A DNA stretch of 64,000 nucleotides from an uncultured Lachnospiraceae bacterium. GTDB taxonomy: Bacteria > Bacillota > Clostridia > Lachnospirales > Lachnospiraceae. The DNA is taken from assembly GCA_902788555.1 (NCBI GenBank), contig CADAKQ010000003.1:1-64000 (forward strand), read 5' to 3'. The translations under genes and the position numbers were made by a program. The notes beneath the pieces were generated by a model that saw nothing but the letters and a program-made list of their open reading frames with translations, had not been told where the DNA came from and did no database searches. This document shows positions 17,665 through 26,371 of the stretch, one piece after another (within the stretch, counting starts at the first letter, position 1; every line of letters begins with the position of its first letter).

Positions 17665-18618
17665 ATGAATAAATATGATGTTATACTGCCAATACTGATT
17701 GCGTTTTTTTCGAGTGTGATTCTGAGTCCTATTTTCATTCCTTTTTTAAAAAAACTTAAATTCGGACAATTTGTAAGGGATGAAGGACCTGAGAGTCATC
17801 TTAAAAAAGCGGGCACGCCTACTATGGGAGGTCTTATAATACTATTTAGCATAGTAATAACATCATTATTTTATATAAAGGATTATCCTCAGATAATTCC
17901 TGTACTTTTTTCAACACTTGGATTCGGCTTAATTGGATTCTTGGATGATTATATAAAGGTTGTTATGAAACGTTCCATGGGACTTAGGGCCTGGCAGAAG
18001 ATGCTCGGACAGTTCATCATAACGGGAATATTTGCGTATTATATTCATGCTCATACAGACCTTGGAACGACCATGATTATTCCGTTTTTAAATAAGACTG
18101 TGGACATAGGCTGGGTTTATTATCCACTTTTGTTTTTTGTTATGCTCGGTACTGTAAATGGAGCAAATTTTACTGATGGTCTTGACGGACTTGCTTCATC
18201 TGTAACAGTGCTCATAGCAACCTTTTTCACAATAGCTGCCATAGGACTTGGCTCTAAGGTTGCACCAATTACCTGTGCTGTTGTAGGAAGTCTTCTTGGC
18301 TTTCTGGTTTACAATGTATATCCTGCAAGAGTATTTATGGGTGATACAGGTTCACTTGCTTTGGGCGGATTTGTAGCTTCCGTCGCATATGTTCTTCAAA
18401 TGCCTTTAATCATTTTGCTGGTAGCATTTATATATTTTGCGGAGGTTTTATCGGTTATAATTCAGGTTACCTCCTTTAAGCTTACAGGTAAGAGAGTTTT
18501 TAAGATGGCACCGATACATCATCATTTTGAACTTTCCGGATGGCCGGAGACGAAGGTGGTTTCAATATTTGCGATAGTAACTGCAATTCTCTGCTTTATA
18601 GGAATATTAGCGATATAG
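17665..18618 (+). CDS. mraY: Phospho-N-acetylmuramoyl-pentapeptide transferase
   Basis: A 317-residue polytopic membrane enzyme making lipid I from UDP-MurNAc-pentapeptide and undecaprenyl phosphate. Conserved signatures: GTPTMGGL near residue 50, LGFLDDYIKV with the metal-binding Asp pair, NGANFTDGLDGLAS, VFMGDTGSLALGG, and the HHHFELSGW loop near the C-terminus. Ribosome site CGAGGAGATG. Slightly short but full-featured. Confidence 0.97.
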   Translation: MNKYDVILPILIAFFSSVILSPIFIPFLKKLKFGQFVRDEGPESHLKKAGTPTMGGLIILFSIVITSLFYIKDYPQIIPVLFSTLGFGLIGFLDDYIKVVMKRSMGLRAWQKMLGQFIITGIFAYYIHAHTDLGTTMIIPFLNKTVDIGWVYYPLLFFVMLGTVNGANFTDGLDGLASSVTVLIATFFTIAAIGLGSKVAPITCAVVGSLLGFLVYNVYPARVFMGDTGSLALGGFVASVAYVLQMPLIILLVAFIYFAEVLSVIIQVTSFKLTGKRVFKMAPIHHHFELSGWPETKVVSIFAIVTAILCFIGILAI

Positions 18619-18660
18619 AGAATTATAAAGAATATATAAAATATATCGGGAGGATACATT

Positions 18661-20031
18661 ATGGATAAAAAGGTTTTGGTTGCAGGAGCGGGAAAAAGCG
18701 GTGTGGCTGCTTCAAAGCTTCTTGCAAGAAATGGTAAAAAGGTAATTCTTTATGATGAAAATATGAAAGGAGAGCTTAAAAGGGAAACAGTACTTGCTAA
18801 GTTTGATGATGTACCTTTCAGAGAAAATATAGATACAATACTCGGAACAATAACCGATGATGAGATAAAATCCTGCGAATATATGGTTATAAGTCCCGGT
18901 ATACCTACAGATAATGGCTTTGCCAAAAGAGTTAAGAGTCTTGGAATAAGAGTTTTAAGTGAGATTGAGTTGGCATTTATGTATGAAAAGGGAACTGTAC
19001 TTGCGATTACCGGTACAAACGGAAAGACAACTACCACAACACTTGTGGGCGAGATTATGAAGGCATATAATGATGAAACCTTTGTGGTGGGCAATATAGG
19101 TATTCCTTATACGGATCTTGCAGATAAAACAACTGAAAATTCAGTTACTGTAGCAGAGATAAGCAGCTTTCAGCTTGAAACAGTTGAAACCTTTAAGCCG
19201 CATATAAGTGCATGTCTCAATATAACACCTGATCATCTTGACAGACATCATACCTTTGAAAATTATGCAGACTGCAAGATGGCTATAGCTAAAAAGCAGA
19301 CAAAGGAGGATTACATAGTTCTTAATTATGATGATCCCGAGACCTTAAAAAGAGCCAAGCTTGATAATGTAAATGTTATTTTTTTCAGCAGACTGACACA
19401 TTTAAATGAGGGCGTTTATGTGGACTGTGATGATGTAGTTATAAAGAAGGATAATATAATTTCAAAAATATTGTCACTTAAGGATATAAATCTTCTTGGT
19501 ACACACAATGTTGAAAATGTACTTGCTGCTGTTGCAATTACTTATTATGCCGGTGTGCCTGTAGAAACCATAAGAAAAGTATGTACTGAATTCAAGGGTG
19601 TGGCACATAGAATAGAATATGTGAGAACCGTAAACGGAGTAAAGTATTACAATGACTCTAAGGGAACTAATCCTGATGCTGCCATAAAGGGTATAAAAGC
19701 CATGACGACAACTACATTTCTTATAGGTGGTGGATATGATAAGGGAGTTCCTTTTGATGATTGGATTGATGCTTTTGATAATAAAGTTAAATATCTTGTA
19801 CTTATAGGACAGACAGCTAAGACAATTGCAACATGTGCTAAAAATCATGGCTTTAACAGCATTGTTTTTATGGATTCTCTTGAGGAAGCAATTGATTTTT
19901 GTTATAAAAATGCAAGACCATCAGATGCGGTTTTACTTTCTCCTGCATGTGCAAGCTGGGGAATGTTTGATAATTACGAACAAAGAGGAGATTTGTTCAG
20001 AGACTATGTCATGAAGCTTGAAGATAAGTAA
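18661..20031 (+). CDS. murD: UDP-N-acetylmuramoylalanine-D-glutamate ligase
   Basis: A 456-residue cytoplasmic Mur ligase that adds D-glutamate to UDP-MurNAc-L-Ala. Domain 1 is Rossmann-like (LVAGAGKSGVAASKLL). Domain 2 holds the ATP site AITGTNGKTTTTTLVGE and EISSFQLE. NITPDHLDRH follows, then domain 3 with YNDSKGTNPDA and LLSPACASWGMFDNYEQRG. All expected catalytic blocks are present. GGGAGGATA ribosome site; the next gene is ftsW. Confidence 0.97.
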   Translation: MDKKVLVAGAGKSGVAASKLLARNGKKVILYDENMKGELKRETVLAKFDDVPFRENIDTILGTITDDEIKSCEYMVISPGIPTDNGFAKRVKSLGIRVLSEIELAFMYEKGTVLAITGTNGKTTTTTLVGEIMKAYNDETFVVGNIGIPYTDLADKTTENSVTVAEISSFQLETVETFKPHISACLNITPDHLDRHHTFENYADCKMAIAKKQTKEDYIVLNYDDPETLKRAKLDNVNVIFFSRLTHLNEGVYVDCDDVVIKKDNIISKILSLKDINLLGTHNVENVLAAVAITYYAGVPVETIRKVCTEFKGVAHRIEYVRTVNGVKYYNDSKGTNPDAAIKGIKAMTTTTFLIGGGYDKGVPFDDWIDAFDNKVKYLVLIGQTAKTIATCAKNHGFNSIVFMDSLEEAIDFCYKNARPSDAVLLSPACASWGMFDNYEQRGDLFRDYVMKLEDK

Positions 20032-20081
20032 GGTTTATTAAGATATAAAAGAGTTAAAATCGATTTTAGGAGTGAATAAAG

Positions 20082-21203
20082 GTGGGAAATTCCAGACATA
20101 CAACTAAAAACAGCTTTTGGGTCAAGGGCGGATTTATAGACTATCAGAGTGTTTTTCTGACCTTTGTTATAGTTCTTTTCGGACTTATGATGGTTTACAG
20201 TGCAAGCTCATATCGTGCGATTAGAAGCGGATATCCGGGTACATATTTTATGACACGTCAGGCGGTATTCGCCGTGGTTGGATTTATAGGAATGTATATT
20301 ATCTCCAGAATTAATTACAGATATCTGTCAAATCTTTCTGTTATCCTTATCTATATCGCCATAGCTATGCTTGTATTTGTTTTAATACTCGGAAGAGCAA
20401 GCCATGGTGCGACCAGATGGATACAGATAGGACCGCTTCAGCTTCAGCCTTCGGAAATTGCCAAGCCGATAATTATAATATATATGGCAGATGCATGTGT
20501 GAAAAGGTCAAAATATTTAAACACTATAGCGGGAATATTTAAGTTGATTTTTCTTCCGATTATATGTATCGGACTTATAGCGGTAGAAAACTTAAGTACC
20601 GCAATAGTCTGTTTTGCTATTGTGGTTGCAATACTTTTCGTTGCAAGTCCTAAACTTTTTAACCTTATGATACTTGGTGCAATCGGAGTAGGAGCTGCGG
20701 CAATTCTTGCTTTTGGGGTAGGATATAGAAGTGACAGATTTGATGCGTGGCTTCACCCTGAAACAAGTGAATCGGGATTTCAGACTATGCAGTCACTTTA
20801 TGCGATTGGTTCCGGTGGATTTTTCGGACGAGGGCTTGGAAACAGTATACAGAAGCTTGGTTTTTTACCGGAATCCCACAATGATATGATTTTTTCTGTT
20901 ATTTGTGAAGAGCTTGGGCTTTTTGGTGCACTTGTAGTTATAGCTTTATTTATAATGCTGATTTTCAGATTCAAATTTATAGCTGATGGGTCTGTAGACA
21001 GCTTTGGCGGATTTATAATAACAGGAGTAATAACACATATAGCAGTTCAGCTTATTGTCAATATAGGAGTTGTTACAAATACGATTCCACCAACAGGAGT
21101 TACACTTCCTTTTATAAGCTATGGAGGTACATCACTTGTATTCATGCTGGCAGAAATCGGACTTGTGTTATCCGTATCAAGACAGATGAGACTTACGGAA
21201 TGA
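20082..21203 (+). CDS. ftsW: SEDS-family peptidoglycan glycosyltransferase FtsW/SpoVE
   Basis: A 373-residue polytopic membrane protein with about ten transmembrane segments. SEDS blocks: MVYSASSY in helix 1, RASHGATRWIQIGPLQLQPS with the essential loop, PESHNDMIFSVICEELG, and PPTGVTLPFISYGGTS near the end. It polymerises glycan strands at the septum with a class B PBP. Starts at GTG 20082 behind AGGAGTGA. Assignment as FtsW versus SpoVE cannot be made from sequence; the neighbours fit both. Confidence 0.94.
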   Translation: MGNSRHTTKNSFWVKGGFIDYQSVFLTFVIVLFGLMMVYSASSYRAIRSGYPGTYFMTRQAVFAVVGFIGMYIISRINYRYLSNLSVILIYIAIAMLVFVLILGRASHGATRWIQIGPLQLQPSEIAKPIIIIYMADACVKRSKYLNTIAGIFKLIFLPIICIGLIAVENLSTAIVCFAIVVAILFVASPKLFNLMILGAIGVGAAAILAFGVGYRSDRFDAWLHPETSESGFQTMQSLYAIGSGGFFGRGLGNSIQKLGFLPESHNDMIFSVICEELGLFGALVVIALFIMLIFRFKFIADGSVDSFGGFIITGVITHIAVQLIVNIGVVTNTIPPTGVTLPFISYGGTSLVFMLAEIGLVLSVSRQMRLTE

Positions 21204-21235
21204 TTATATAAAACGTAAAATCGAGGACAATTTAC

Positions 21236-21940
21236 ATGAAGAAAAGATATTTTTTGTTGGGAATACTTGTAATCCTTATTGCGGCATTTATCTATGTAAG
21301 CTCATTCAAGATTAAGGAAATACGTGTTTCAGGCTGCTCCAAGGTGGATGAGCAGGTAATAATAGATGCCGTAAGAAATAAAAGCTATGTCAATAACACT
21401 ATTGTACTTTATATACAAAATAAGATAAAACCTATAGGAGATATTCCGTTTGTAACGAAAATTGATATAGATTTTATTTCAAAAAATGAAATATCAGTAA
21501 CCGTATATGAAAAATCTGTTGCCGGATGTGTCGAATATATGGATGGCTATGTGTATTTTGATAAGGACGGTATAGTGCTTGAATCCTCACAGGAGATTAT
21601 AGAAGGTATACCCTGCATTAGAGGTCTCAACTTTACTGAGTGGGAAATGGGTAAAAAGCTGCCTATAGATAATGAAAGCAAATTTAAGTCCATACTTTCC
21701 ATAACACAGCTTATAGATAAGTATGAGCTTGATATAGACGGAATTAAGTTTACTGCAGAAAATGAAATAATACTTATGCATGATGGAATTACAATAGAAC
21801 TCGGAAAGGGGGATAATCTCGCCATACAGATGATGAATCTTGGAAGTATTCTTGAAAATCTTGAGGGGATGGAAGGAGTACTCTATATGAAGGATTTTGA
21901 TTCTAATGAGTCAACTGCAAGTTTTAGTAAGAAAAAATAG
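21236..21940 (+). CDS. ftsQ: FtsQ/DivIB cell division protein
   Basis: A 234-residue bitopic protein: short basic N-terminus, transmembrane helix at residues 5-23 (FLLGILVILIAAFIYVSSF), then a POTRA domain beginning FKIKEIRVSGCSKVDEQVI, and a beta-rich FtsQ domain. It bridges FtsL/DivIC and the septal synthase outside the membrane. Placement directly before ftsZ is the usual one. Family is divergent in Firmicutes; motif, topology and position agree. Confidence 0.88.
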   Translation: MKKRYFLLGILVILIAAFIYVSSFKIKEIRVSGCSKVDEQVIIDAVRNKSYVNNTIVLYIQNKIKPIGDIPFVTKIDIDFISKNEISVTVYEKSVAGCVEYMDGYVYFDKDGIVLESSQEIIEGIPCIRGLNFTEWEMGKKLPIDNESKFKSILSITQLIDKYELDIDGIKFTAENEIILMHDGITIELGKGDNLAIQMMNLGSILENLEGMEGVLYMKDFDSNESTASFSKKK

Positions 21941-21948
21941 AAAAAGTA

Positions 21949-21977
21949 TTGATTATTTTGAAAAAAAATTATATTAT
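21949..21977 (+). promoter_or_regulatory. Promoter for ftsZ
   Basis: TTGATT and TATTAT separated by 17 bases, directly after ftsQ. It would give ftsZ its own transcript apart from the mra operon. Confidence 0.65.
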
Positions 21978-21988
21978 ATGAATAATAG

Positions 21989-22020
21989 TGTAACAATGTG
22001 GGTAGGTTTGCCCTGTTACA
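21989..22020 (+). other. Hairpin in the ftsZ leader
   Basis: TGTAACA and TGTTACA close a structure with an inner GGGTA/TGCCC stem. No T-run follows, so it is more likely a leader structure affecting mRNA stability or translation than a terminator. Confidence 0.5.
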
Positions 22021-22061
22021 TAGGGTAAAAAAGTGAAATTTTTATTAAGGAGGAAAGAACC

Positions 22062-23264
22062 TTGCTTGAAATAAAGTCAAACGATGAAAAAACCCCTGCA
22101 AGAATTCTTGTAATTGGTGTAGGTGGTGCAGGTAACAACGCAGTAAACAGAATGATAGATGAGAATGTGGAGGGTGTTGAGCTTATAGCGATAAATACCG
22201 ACAAACAAATCTTATCTCAAAGCAGAGCTACAACAAAGATTCAGATTGGTGAAAAGCTTACCAAGGGACTTGGTGCGGGAGCTAAGCCTGAAATCGGAGC
22301 AGGAGCAGTTGAAGAAAACAGAGAAGAAATAACAGACATTATGAAGGATGCCAACATGGTATTTGTTACCTGTGGAATGGGTGGCGGAACCGGAACCGGT
22401 GCTGCACCTGTAGTTGCAGAGATAGCAAGAAACCTTGGTATACTTACTGTTGGTGTTGTAACTAAGCCTTTCTCGTTTGAAGGTAAACCACGTATGAACA
22501 ACGCCGTAAATGGTATTGCAAAGCTTAAGGAGAATGTTGATACACTTATTGTTATACCAAATGATAAGCTTCTTCAGATATGTGATAAGCGTACAAGCTT
22601 ACCGGAAGCTTTAAAGAAGGCTGATGAGGTTCTTCAGCAGGGTGTACAGGGTATCACCGATCTTATAAATAAGCCGGGTCTTATTAACCTCGACTTTGCT
22701 GATATTCAGACAGTTATGAGGGATAAGGGTGTCGCTCATATCGGTATAGGTAGAGCAAGTGGAGATAATAAGGCTGTTGATGCAATTAAGTCAGCTATGG
22801 ACAGCCCGTTACTTGAAACAACAGTTTCAGGAGCAACTGATATTATTGTAAACTTCTCAGGAAATATCGGTATTGTAGAAGCATATGATGCCATTACATA
22901 TCTTACAGAGGTTGCAGGAGATGGAGCAAATATCATCTTCGGTACAGTTGATAATGATGTTATGGGTGAAGATGTTTGTATTACCATTATCGCAACAGGT
23001 ATTGAAGGTAATACTACACAGACGACAGTTTCTGTTCCAAATACTCAGGCTGGAGTTGCTAAGCCGGCATCAGTTTCTGTTACACCGCTTAAGACTCCTA
23101 CGTATTCGGGACAACCTATAACGGGAGCATCAAACATAAGACCACTTAATACTCAGGTTAAGCCTCAGGCAGCAAGTGCAAGCACTGTTAAGCCTGCTGT
23201 TTCAAATCCTCAACCGAATGGTTCAGGAGGAATCAAAATACCTGATTTCTTAAAACGTGGATAG
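22062..23264 (+). CDS. ftsZ: Cell division protein FtsZ
   Basis: A 400-residue tubulin-like GTPase that forms the division ring. GTP-binding parts: [13 protein letters not shown], the tubulin signature [11 protein letters not shown], and NLDFADI. Residues about 325-385 are a variable Pro/Thr/Val-rich linker, and the end [12 protein letters not shown] is the conserved tail that binds membrane tethers. Starts at TTG 22062 behind AAGGAGGAAAG. Complete. Confidence 0.98.
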   Translation: MLEIKSNDEKTPARILVIGVGGAGNNAVNRMIDENVEGVELIAINTDKQILSQSRATTKIQIGEKLTKGLGAGAKPEIGAGAVEENREEITDIMKDANMVFVTCGMGGGTGTGAAPVVAEIARNLGILTVGVVTKPFSFEGKPRMNNAVNGIAKLKENVDTLIVIPNDKLLQICDKRTSLPEALKKADEVLQQGVQGITDLINKPGLINLDFADIQTVMRDKGVAHIGIGRASGDNKAVDAIKSAMDSPLLETTVSGATDIIVNFSGNIGIVEAYDAITYLTEVAGDGANIIFGTVDNDVMGEDVCITIIATGIEGNTTQTTVSVPNTQAGVAKPASVSVTPLKTPTYSGQPITGASNIRPLNTQVKPQAASASTVKPAVSNPQPNGSGGIKIPDFLKRG

Positions 23265-23300
23265 TAAGTCGATTATATATTATAATATAGTATAAAAAGT

Positions 23301-23374
23301 AAGGAATACCGAAACAGTTACACGCAAATTTCGCTGGTATGCACGATTTGCTTAGCAACTTTTCGGTATTCTTT
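23301..23374 (+). terminator. Terminator-like inverted repeat after ftsZ
   Basis: AAGGAATACCGAAA pairs with TTTTCGGTATTCTT, with an inner GCAAAT/ATTTGC stem. T-rich on the 3' side. Probably ends the cell-division transcript. It resembles in miniature the larger nested hairpins elsewhere in the window. Confidence 0.65.
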
Positions 23375-23429
23375 ATTTTATTCCGATGTATAACCCACAC
23401 GCTTTGCGTACCACATTTTGTTTTTAATC

Positions 23430-23472
23430 GATAACATTTTCGTAAAATGTTATCATTCTTAACATAAATGTT
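23430..23472 (+). promoter_or_regulatory. Operator-like inverted repeats before the HTH/AbrB regulator
   Basis: An 11-bp inverted repeat (GATAACATTTT / AAAATGTTATC, 23430-23454) is followed by a smaller one sharing the half-sites, AACATAAATGTT (23461-23472). Both lie just upstream of the promoter at 23485, as expected for a self-regulated operon. The region 23375-23429 shows nothing else. Confidence 0.6.
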
Positions 23473-23484
23473 AATTTTGGTATA

Positions 23485-23513
23485 TTGACGTTACATTTTA
23501 TGAGTGATTTAAT
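23485..23513 (+). promoter_or_regulatory. Promoter of the HTH/AbrB-ABC operon
   Basis: TTGACG, 17 bases, TTTAAT (TAATAT is an alternative -10 two bases further on). Because transcription would begin near 23520, translation starts upstream of this point are excluded. Confidence 0.6.
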
Positions 23514-23577
23514 ATATACGAGGTGGGAGAAAGGAGAAAATCCAATATCAACTGATAATTGGATTATACGTGATAAA

Positions 23578-23997
23578 ATGGATATTCAATATAATGACTT
23601 GATGGGAATTCAATATAGTAATTTGAAGGTTTACAGAAAACAAAACGGTTATTCGCAGGAGGAAATAGCTGAAAAGCTTGGTGTATCGCGTCAGGCAGTT
23701 GCAAAGTGGGAAAAGGGTGAGTCGCTTCCGGATATCGAAAGCTGTATGAAGCTGGCTGACTTATATAATACAACCATTGATACGCTTGTGCGAAATCTGA
23801 CTGCAAAAGAGGATATTGGCGACGGAAAACATGTTTTCGGTTTGTGTAAGGTCAACGAAAAAGGCCAGATAACACTTCCCGCAAGCTGCAGAAAAATATT
23901 TGATATCAATCCGGGTGATGCTATTTTGGTGCTTGGCGATGAAGGAAAAGGTATCGCTCTTGTAAATATGAAAAATCCACTTGAAAATTTTAATTAA
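23578..23997 (+). CDS. XRE HTH regulator fused to an AbrB-like domain
   Basis: About 139 residues. An XRE helix-turn-helix (YRKQNGYSQEEIAEKLGVSR then AVAKWEKGESLPD) is followed by a SpoVT/AbrB-type swapped hairpin (VNEKGQITLPASCRKIF and NPGDAILVLGDEGKGIAL). The combination is known in Firmicutes regulators placed before ABC exporters. The start is uncertain: a strong AAAGGAG at 23530-23536 is 42 bases from ATG 23578, but a hairpin (AATCCAAT / ATTGGATT) lies between and could shorten the distance. It likely represses its own operon through the inverted repeats at 23430-23472. Confidence 0.82.
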   Translation: MDIQYNDLMGIQYSNLKVYRKQNGYSQEEIAEKLGVSRQAVAKWEKGESLPDIESCMKLADLYNTTIDTLVRNLTAKEDIGDGKHVFGLCKVNEKGQITLPASCRKIFDINPGDAILVLGDEGKGIALVNMKNPLENFN

Positions 23998-24012
23998 TTT
24001 GTGAGGTGTATT

Positions 24013-24750
24013 ATGAACGCTATTGAAACAAAGGATTTAACAAAAAAGTACAAAACCAAAACCGCTGTTGATGCACTTAATCTTACCGTAAATGAAGGAG
24101 AGCTTTTTTCATTGCTCGGTGTAAACGGTGCAGGTAAAACCACTACAATAAGGATGCTTTCCTGCCTTTCCACTCCTACATCGGGAGAAGCATATGTCAA
24201 CGGCAAAAGCTGCAAGGACGAAAAGGATGAAATCAAAAAAATAATAGGAATTTCTCCACAGGATACGGCTGTTGCAGACAATCTTACAGTACGTGAAAAC
24301 TTAGATTTTATGGCATCCGTTTATTATACGGATAAGGCTGTTATAAATGAAAAGGTTGATGATATTATCAGAATATTTAATCTTTCGGAGGTAGAGAATC
24401 AAAAAGCAAAAACTCTGTCAGGTGGTTGGAAGCGAAAACTTTCCATAGCTATGGCGCTTATAAGTGAGCCAAAGGTTTTATTTTTAGATGAGCCGACACT
24501 TGGACTTGATGTTCTTGCAAGAAGAGAGCTTTGGCATGCCATAGAGAGCTTGAAGGGAAAAATGACCATCATACTTACCACTCACTATATGGAGGAGGCC
24601 GAACATCTGTCAGACCGTATCGCTATTATGATTTCAGGAAAAATCAAAGCTTGCGGTACAGTAGCGGATTTGGAAGAATTATCCGGTAAGAAAGGACTTG
24701 AAGAGGCATTTGTTGCTATAGCCGAAAGGGGGATGTCAGAAGATGAATAA
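24013..24750 (+). CDS. ABC exporter ATP-binding protein
   Basis: A 245-residue ATPase: Walker A GVNGAGKTT near residue 38, Q-loop SPQDT, signature LSGGWKRKLSIAMAL, Walker B VLFLDEPTLGLD, and switch histidine in LTTHYMEEAEHL. The set resembles DrrA/CcmA-type exporters for antibiotics or lipids. Start at ATG 24013 after TGAGGTG. It overlaps the permease gene by eight bases, so the two are translated together. The substrate is unknown. Confidence 0.93.
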   Translation: MNAIETKDLTKKYKTKTAVDALNLTVNEGELFSLLGVNGAGKTTTIRMLSCLSTPTSGEAYVNGKSCKDEKDEIKKIIGISPQDTAVADNLTVRENLDFMASVYYTDKAVINEKVDDIIRIFNLSEVENQKAKTLSGGWKRKLSIAMALISEPKVLFLDEPTLGLDVLARRELWHAIESLKGKMTIILTTHYMEEAEHLSDRIAIMISGKIKACGTVADLEELSGKKGLEEAFVAIAERGMSEDE

Positions 24751-25513
24751 GATAAAAGCATTTTCAACAAGGAACAGAAAGGAAATACTTCGCGACCCAT
24801 TAAGCTATATCTTTTGTCTCGCATTTCCTTTGGTTATGCTAATAATAATGACAGTTGTAAATTCAAGTATTCCAAAGCAGGCGGGTATGACAGTTTTTCG
24901 TATAGATAATCTTTCTGCCGGAATTGCTGTATTTGGACAGACCTTTGTTATGCTCTTTACTGCACTTACAGTAACTAAAGACAGGTCAGGCTCGTTTTTG
25001 GTAAGAATGTATGCAACACCTATGAAATCCACTGACTTTACCATAGGTTATATACTTCCTATGATTATTATCAGCTTTTTCCAAAGTATAATTATATACA
25101 TAGCTTCATTTATTATTTCCATAATAACAGATGTAGATTTGAATATTGGCGGAATGCTTTTATCGATTATAACACTCATACCATCTGCGATTATGTTTAT
25201 ATGCTTTGGACTATTGTTTGGTACGTTGTTCAACGAAAAATCAGCACCGGGCTTATGTTCGATAATTATTTCACTAAGCAGCTTCTTAGGATGTATATTC
25301 TTTGATGCCGATGCAACAGGCGGAGCCATGCTAAAGATTTGTAAAGCGCTTCCGTTTTACTATTGCACCAAGTCGGCACGTTCCTGTGTAAAGCTTGATT
25401 TTTCAAGCAGCACATTTATAATTCCAATCATAATAGTAATTGTATGTGCAACAGTCCTCGGCATATTATCATCAGCAGTATTCAAATCAAAAATGAAAGC
25501 AGATTTATCATAG
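24743..25513 (+). CDS. ABC-2 type permease
   Basis: A 256-residue membrane protein with about six hydrophobic helices (for example AFPLVMLIIMTVV, ILPMIIISFFQSIIIYIASF, LCSIIISLSSFLGCIF). It pairs with the ATPase encoded just upstream as an ABC-2 exporter. A charged N-terminal segment FSTRNRKEILRDPLSY is typical of this permease class. Controlled presumably by the HTH/AbrB protein two genes upstream. Confidence 0.9.
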   Translation: MNKIKAFSTRNRKEILRDPLSYIFCLAFPLVMLIIMTVVNSSIPKQAGMTVFRIDNLSAGIAVFGQTFVMLFTALTVTKDRSGSFLVRMYATPMKSTDFTIGYILPMIIISFFQSIIIYIASFIISIITDVDLNIGGMLLSIITLIPSAIMFICFGLLFGTLFNEKSAPGLCSIIISLSSFLGCIFFDADATGGAMLKICKALPFYYCTKSARSCVKLDFSSSTFIIPIIIVIVCATVLGILSSAVFKSKMKADLS

Positions 25514-25530
25514 TAAATATTATAAGGACA

Positions 25531-25591
25531 AAAGGAACAGGTGCTTTGCATAGCGTTAAGTGATAACGTGCTATGCAGGTACCTGTTTTTT
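25531..25591 (+). terminator. Intrinsic terminator after the ABC-2 operon
   Basis: AACAGGT ... GCATAGC pairs with GCTATGC ... ACCTGTT around a GTTAAG/GATAAC region, followed by six T. Confidence 0.85.
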
Positions 25592-25614
25592 CTTGTTAGA
25601 AAAAAATTTTAAAT

Positions 25615-25647
25615 GTAACTTTGTAGTAACTTTGGGTGCGTTATAAT
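25615..25647 (+). promoter_or_regulatory. Promoter with direct repeats for response-regulator binding
   Basis: Two copies of GTAACTTTG start at 25615 and 25626, exactly 11 bases apart, and end eight bases before a TATAAT at 25642-25647. No good -35 box is present. This is the arrangement expected for activation by an OmpR-type regulator, and such a regulator is encoded downstream at 29432. Confidence 0.6.
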
Positions 25648-25699
25648 GGCAACAAGTTAATAAAAGTATTGTCAAAGGATTAAAGAAGGGAGTTTCATT

Positions 25700-26368
25700 A
25701 TGGAAATTTTGAGAGTAGAGGATTTAACAAAGATATACGGAAAGGATGAGGCACGTGTGGTTGCGCTTGACCATGCTTCTTTTTCGGTAGAAAAGGGAGA
25801 GTTTGTAGCGATTGTCGGAGCATCGGGAAGCGGTAAGTCGACACTGCTTCATCTTATCGGTGGCGTTGACAGACCTTCTTCCGGAAAGGTCATTATTGAC
25901 GGAAAGGATATATCCGAGCTTGATGATGATAAGCTGGCAATTTTTAGAAGAAGACAGGTGGGACTTATATATCAGTTTTATAATCTTATACCTATACTCA
26001 ATGTCGAGGAAAATATAACTCTTCCTCTTTCACTTGATAATAGGGAAGTGGATAAAAAAGCACTTGACGAGTTGCTTAAGCTGCTCGGACTTGATGACAG
26101 AAGAAATCATCTGCCGCATGAGCTCTCAGGAGGACAGCAGCAGAGAACTTCAATAGGAAGAGCACTTATTACAAATCCATCTATAATTCTTGCTGACGAG
26201 CCGACAGGTAATCTTGATTCAAAGTCAAGTGATGAGATAGTCGCATTACTCAAGAAGTCAAATAGGGAGCTTGCACAGACTATTGTAATGATAACTCATA
26301 ATATGGAGATTGCGAAGACGGCGGATAGGATAATCAGGATAGAAGATGGAAAGTTAAGCGAGGTATAG
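25700..26368 (+). CDS. FtsX/MacB-type ABC transporter ATPase
   Basis: A 222-residue ATPase of the LolD/MacB/BceA class: Walker A GASGSGKSTLLHLIGG, Q-loop YQFYNLIP, signature HELSGGQQQRTSIGRAL, Walker B IILADEPTGNLD, and H-loop MITHNMEIA. The large permease starts three bases after its stop. With the two-component genes that follow, this is the layout of peptide-antibiotic resistance or envelope-stress modules; the ligand is not known. Confidence 0.93.
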   Translation: MEILRVEDLTKIYGKDEARVVALDHASFSVEKGEFVAIVGASGSGKSTLLHLIGGVDRPSSGKVIIDGKDISELDDDKLAIFRRRQVGLIYQFYNLIPILNVEENITLPLSLDNREVDKKALDELLKLLGLDDRRNHLPHELSGGQQQRTSIGRALITNPSIILADEPTGNLDSKSSDEIVALLKKSNRELAQTIVMITHNMEIAKTADRIIRIEDGKLSEV

Positions 26369-26371
26369 GAT

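Noticed and set aside
23485-23577. N-terminal extension of the HTH/AbrB regulator to TTG 23485 or ATG 23500
   Set aside because: These codons lie at or before the predicted promoter and transcription start, and no ribosome site precedes them.
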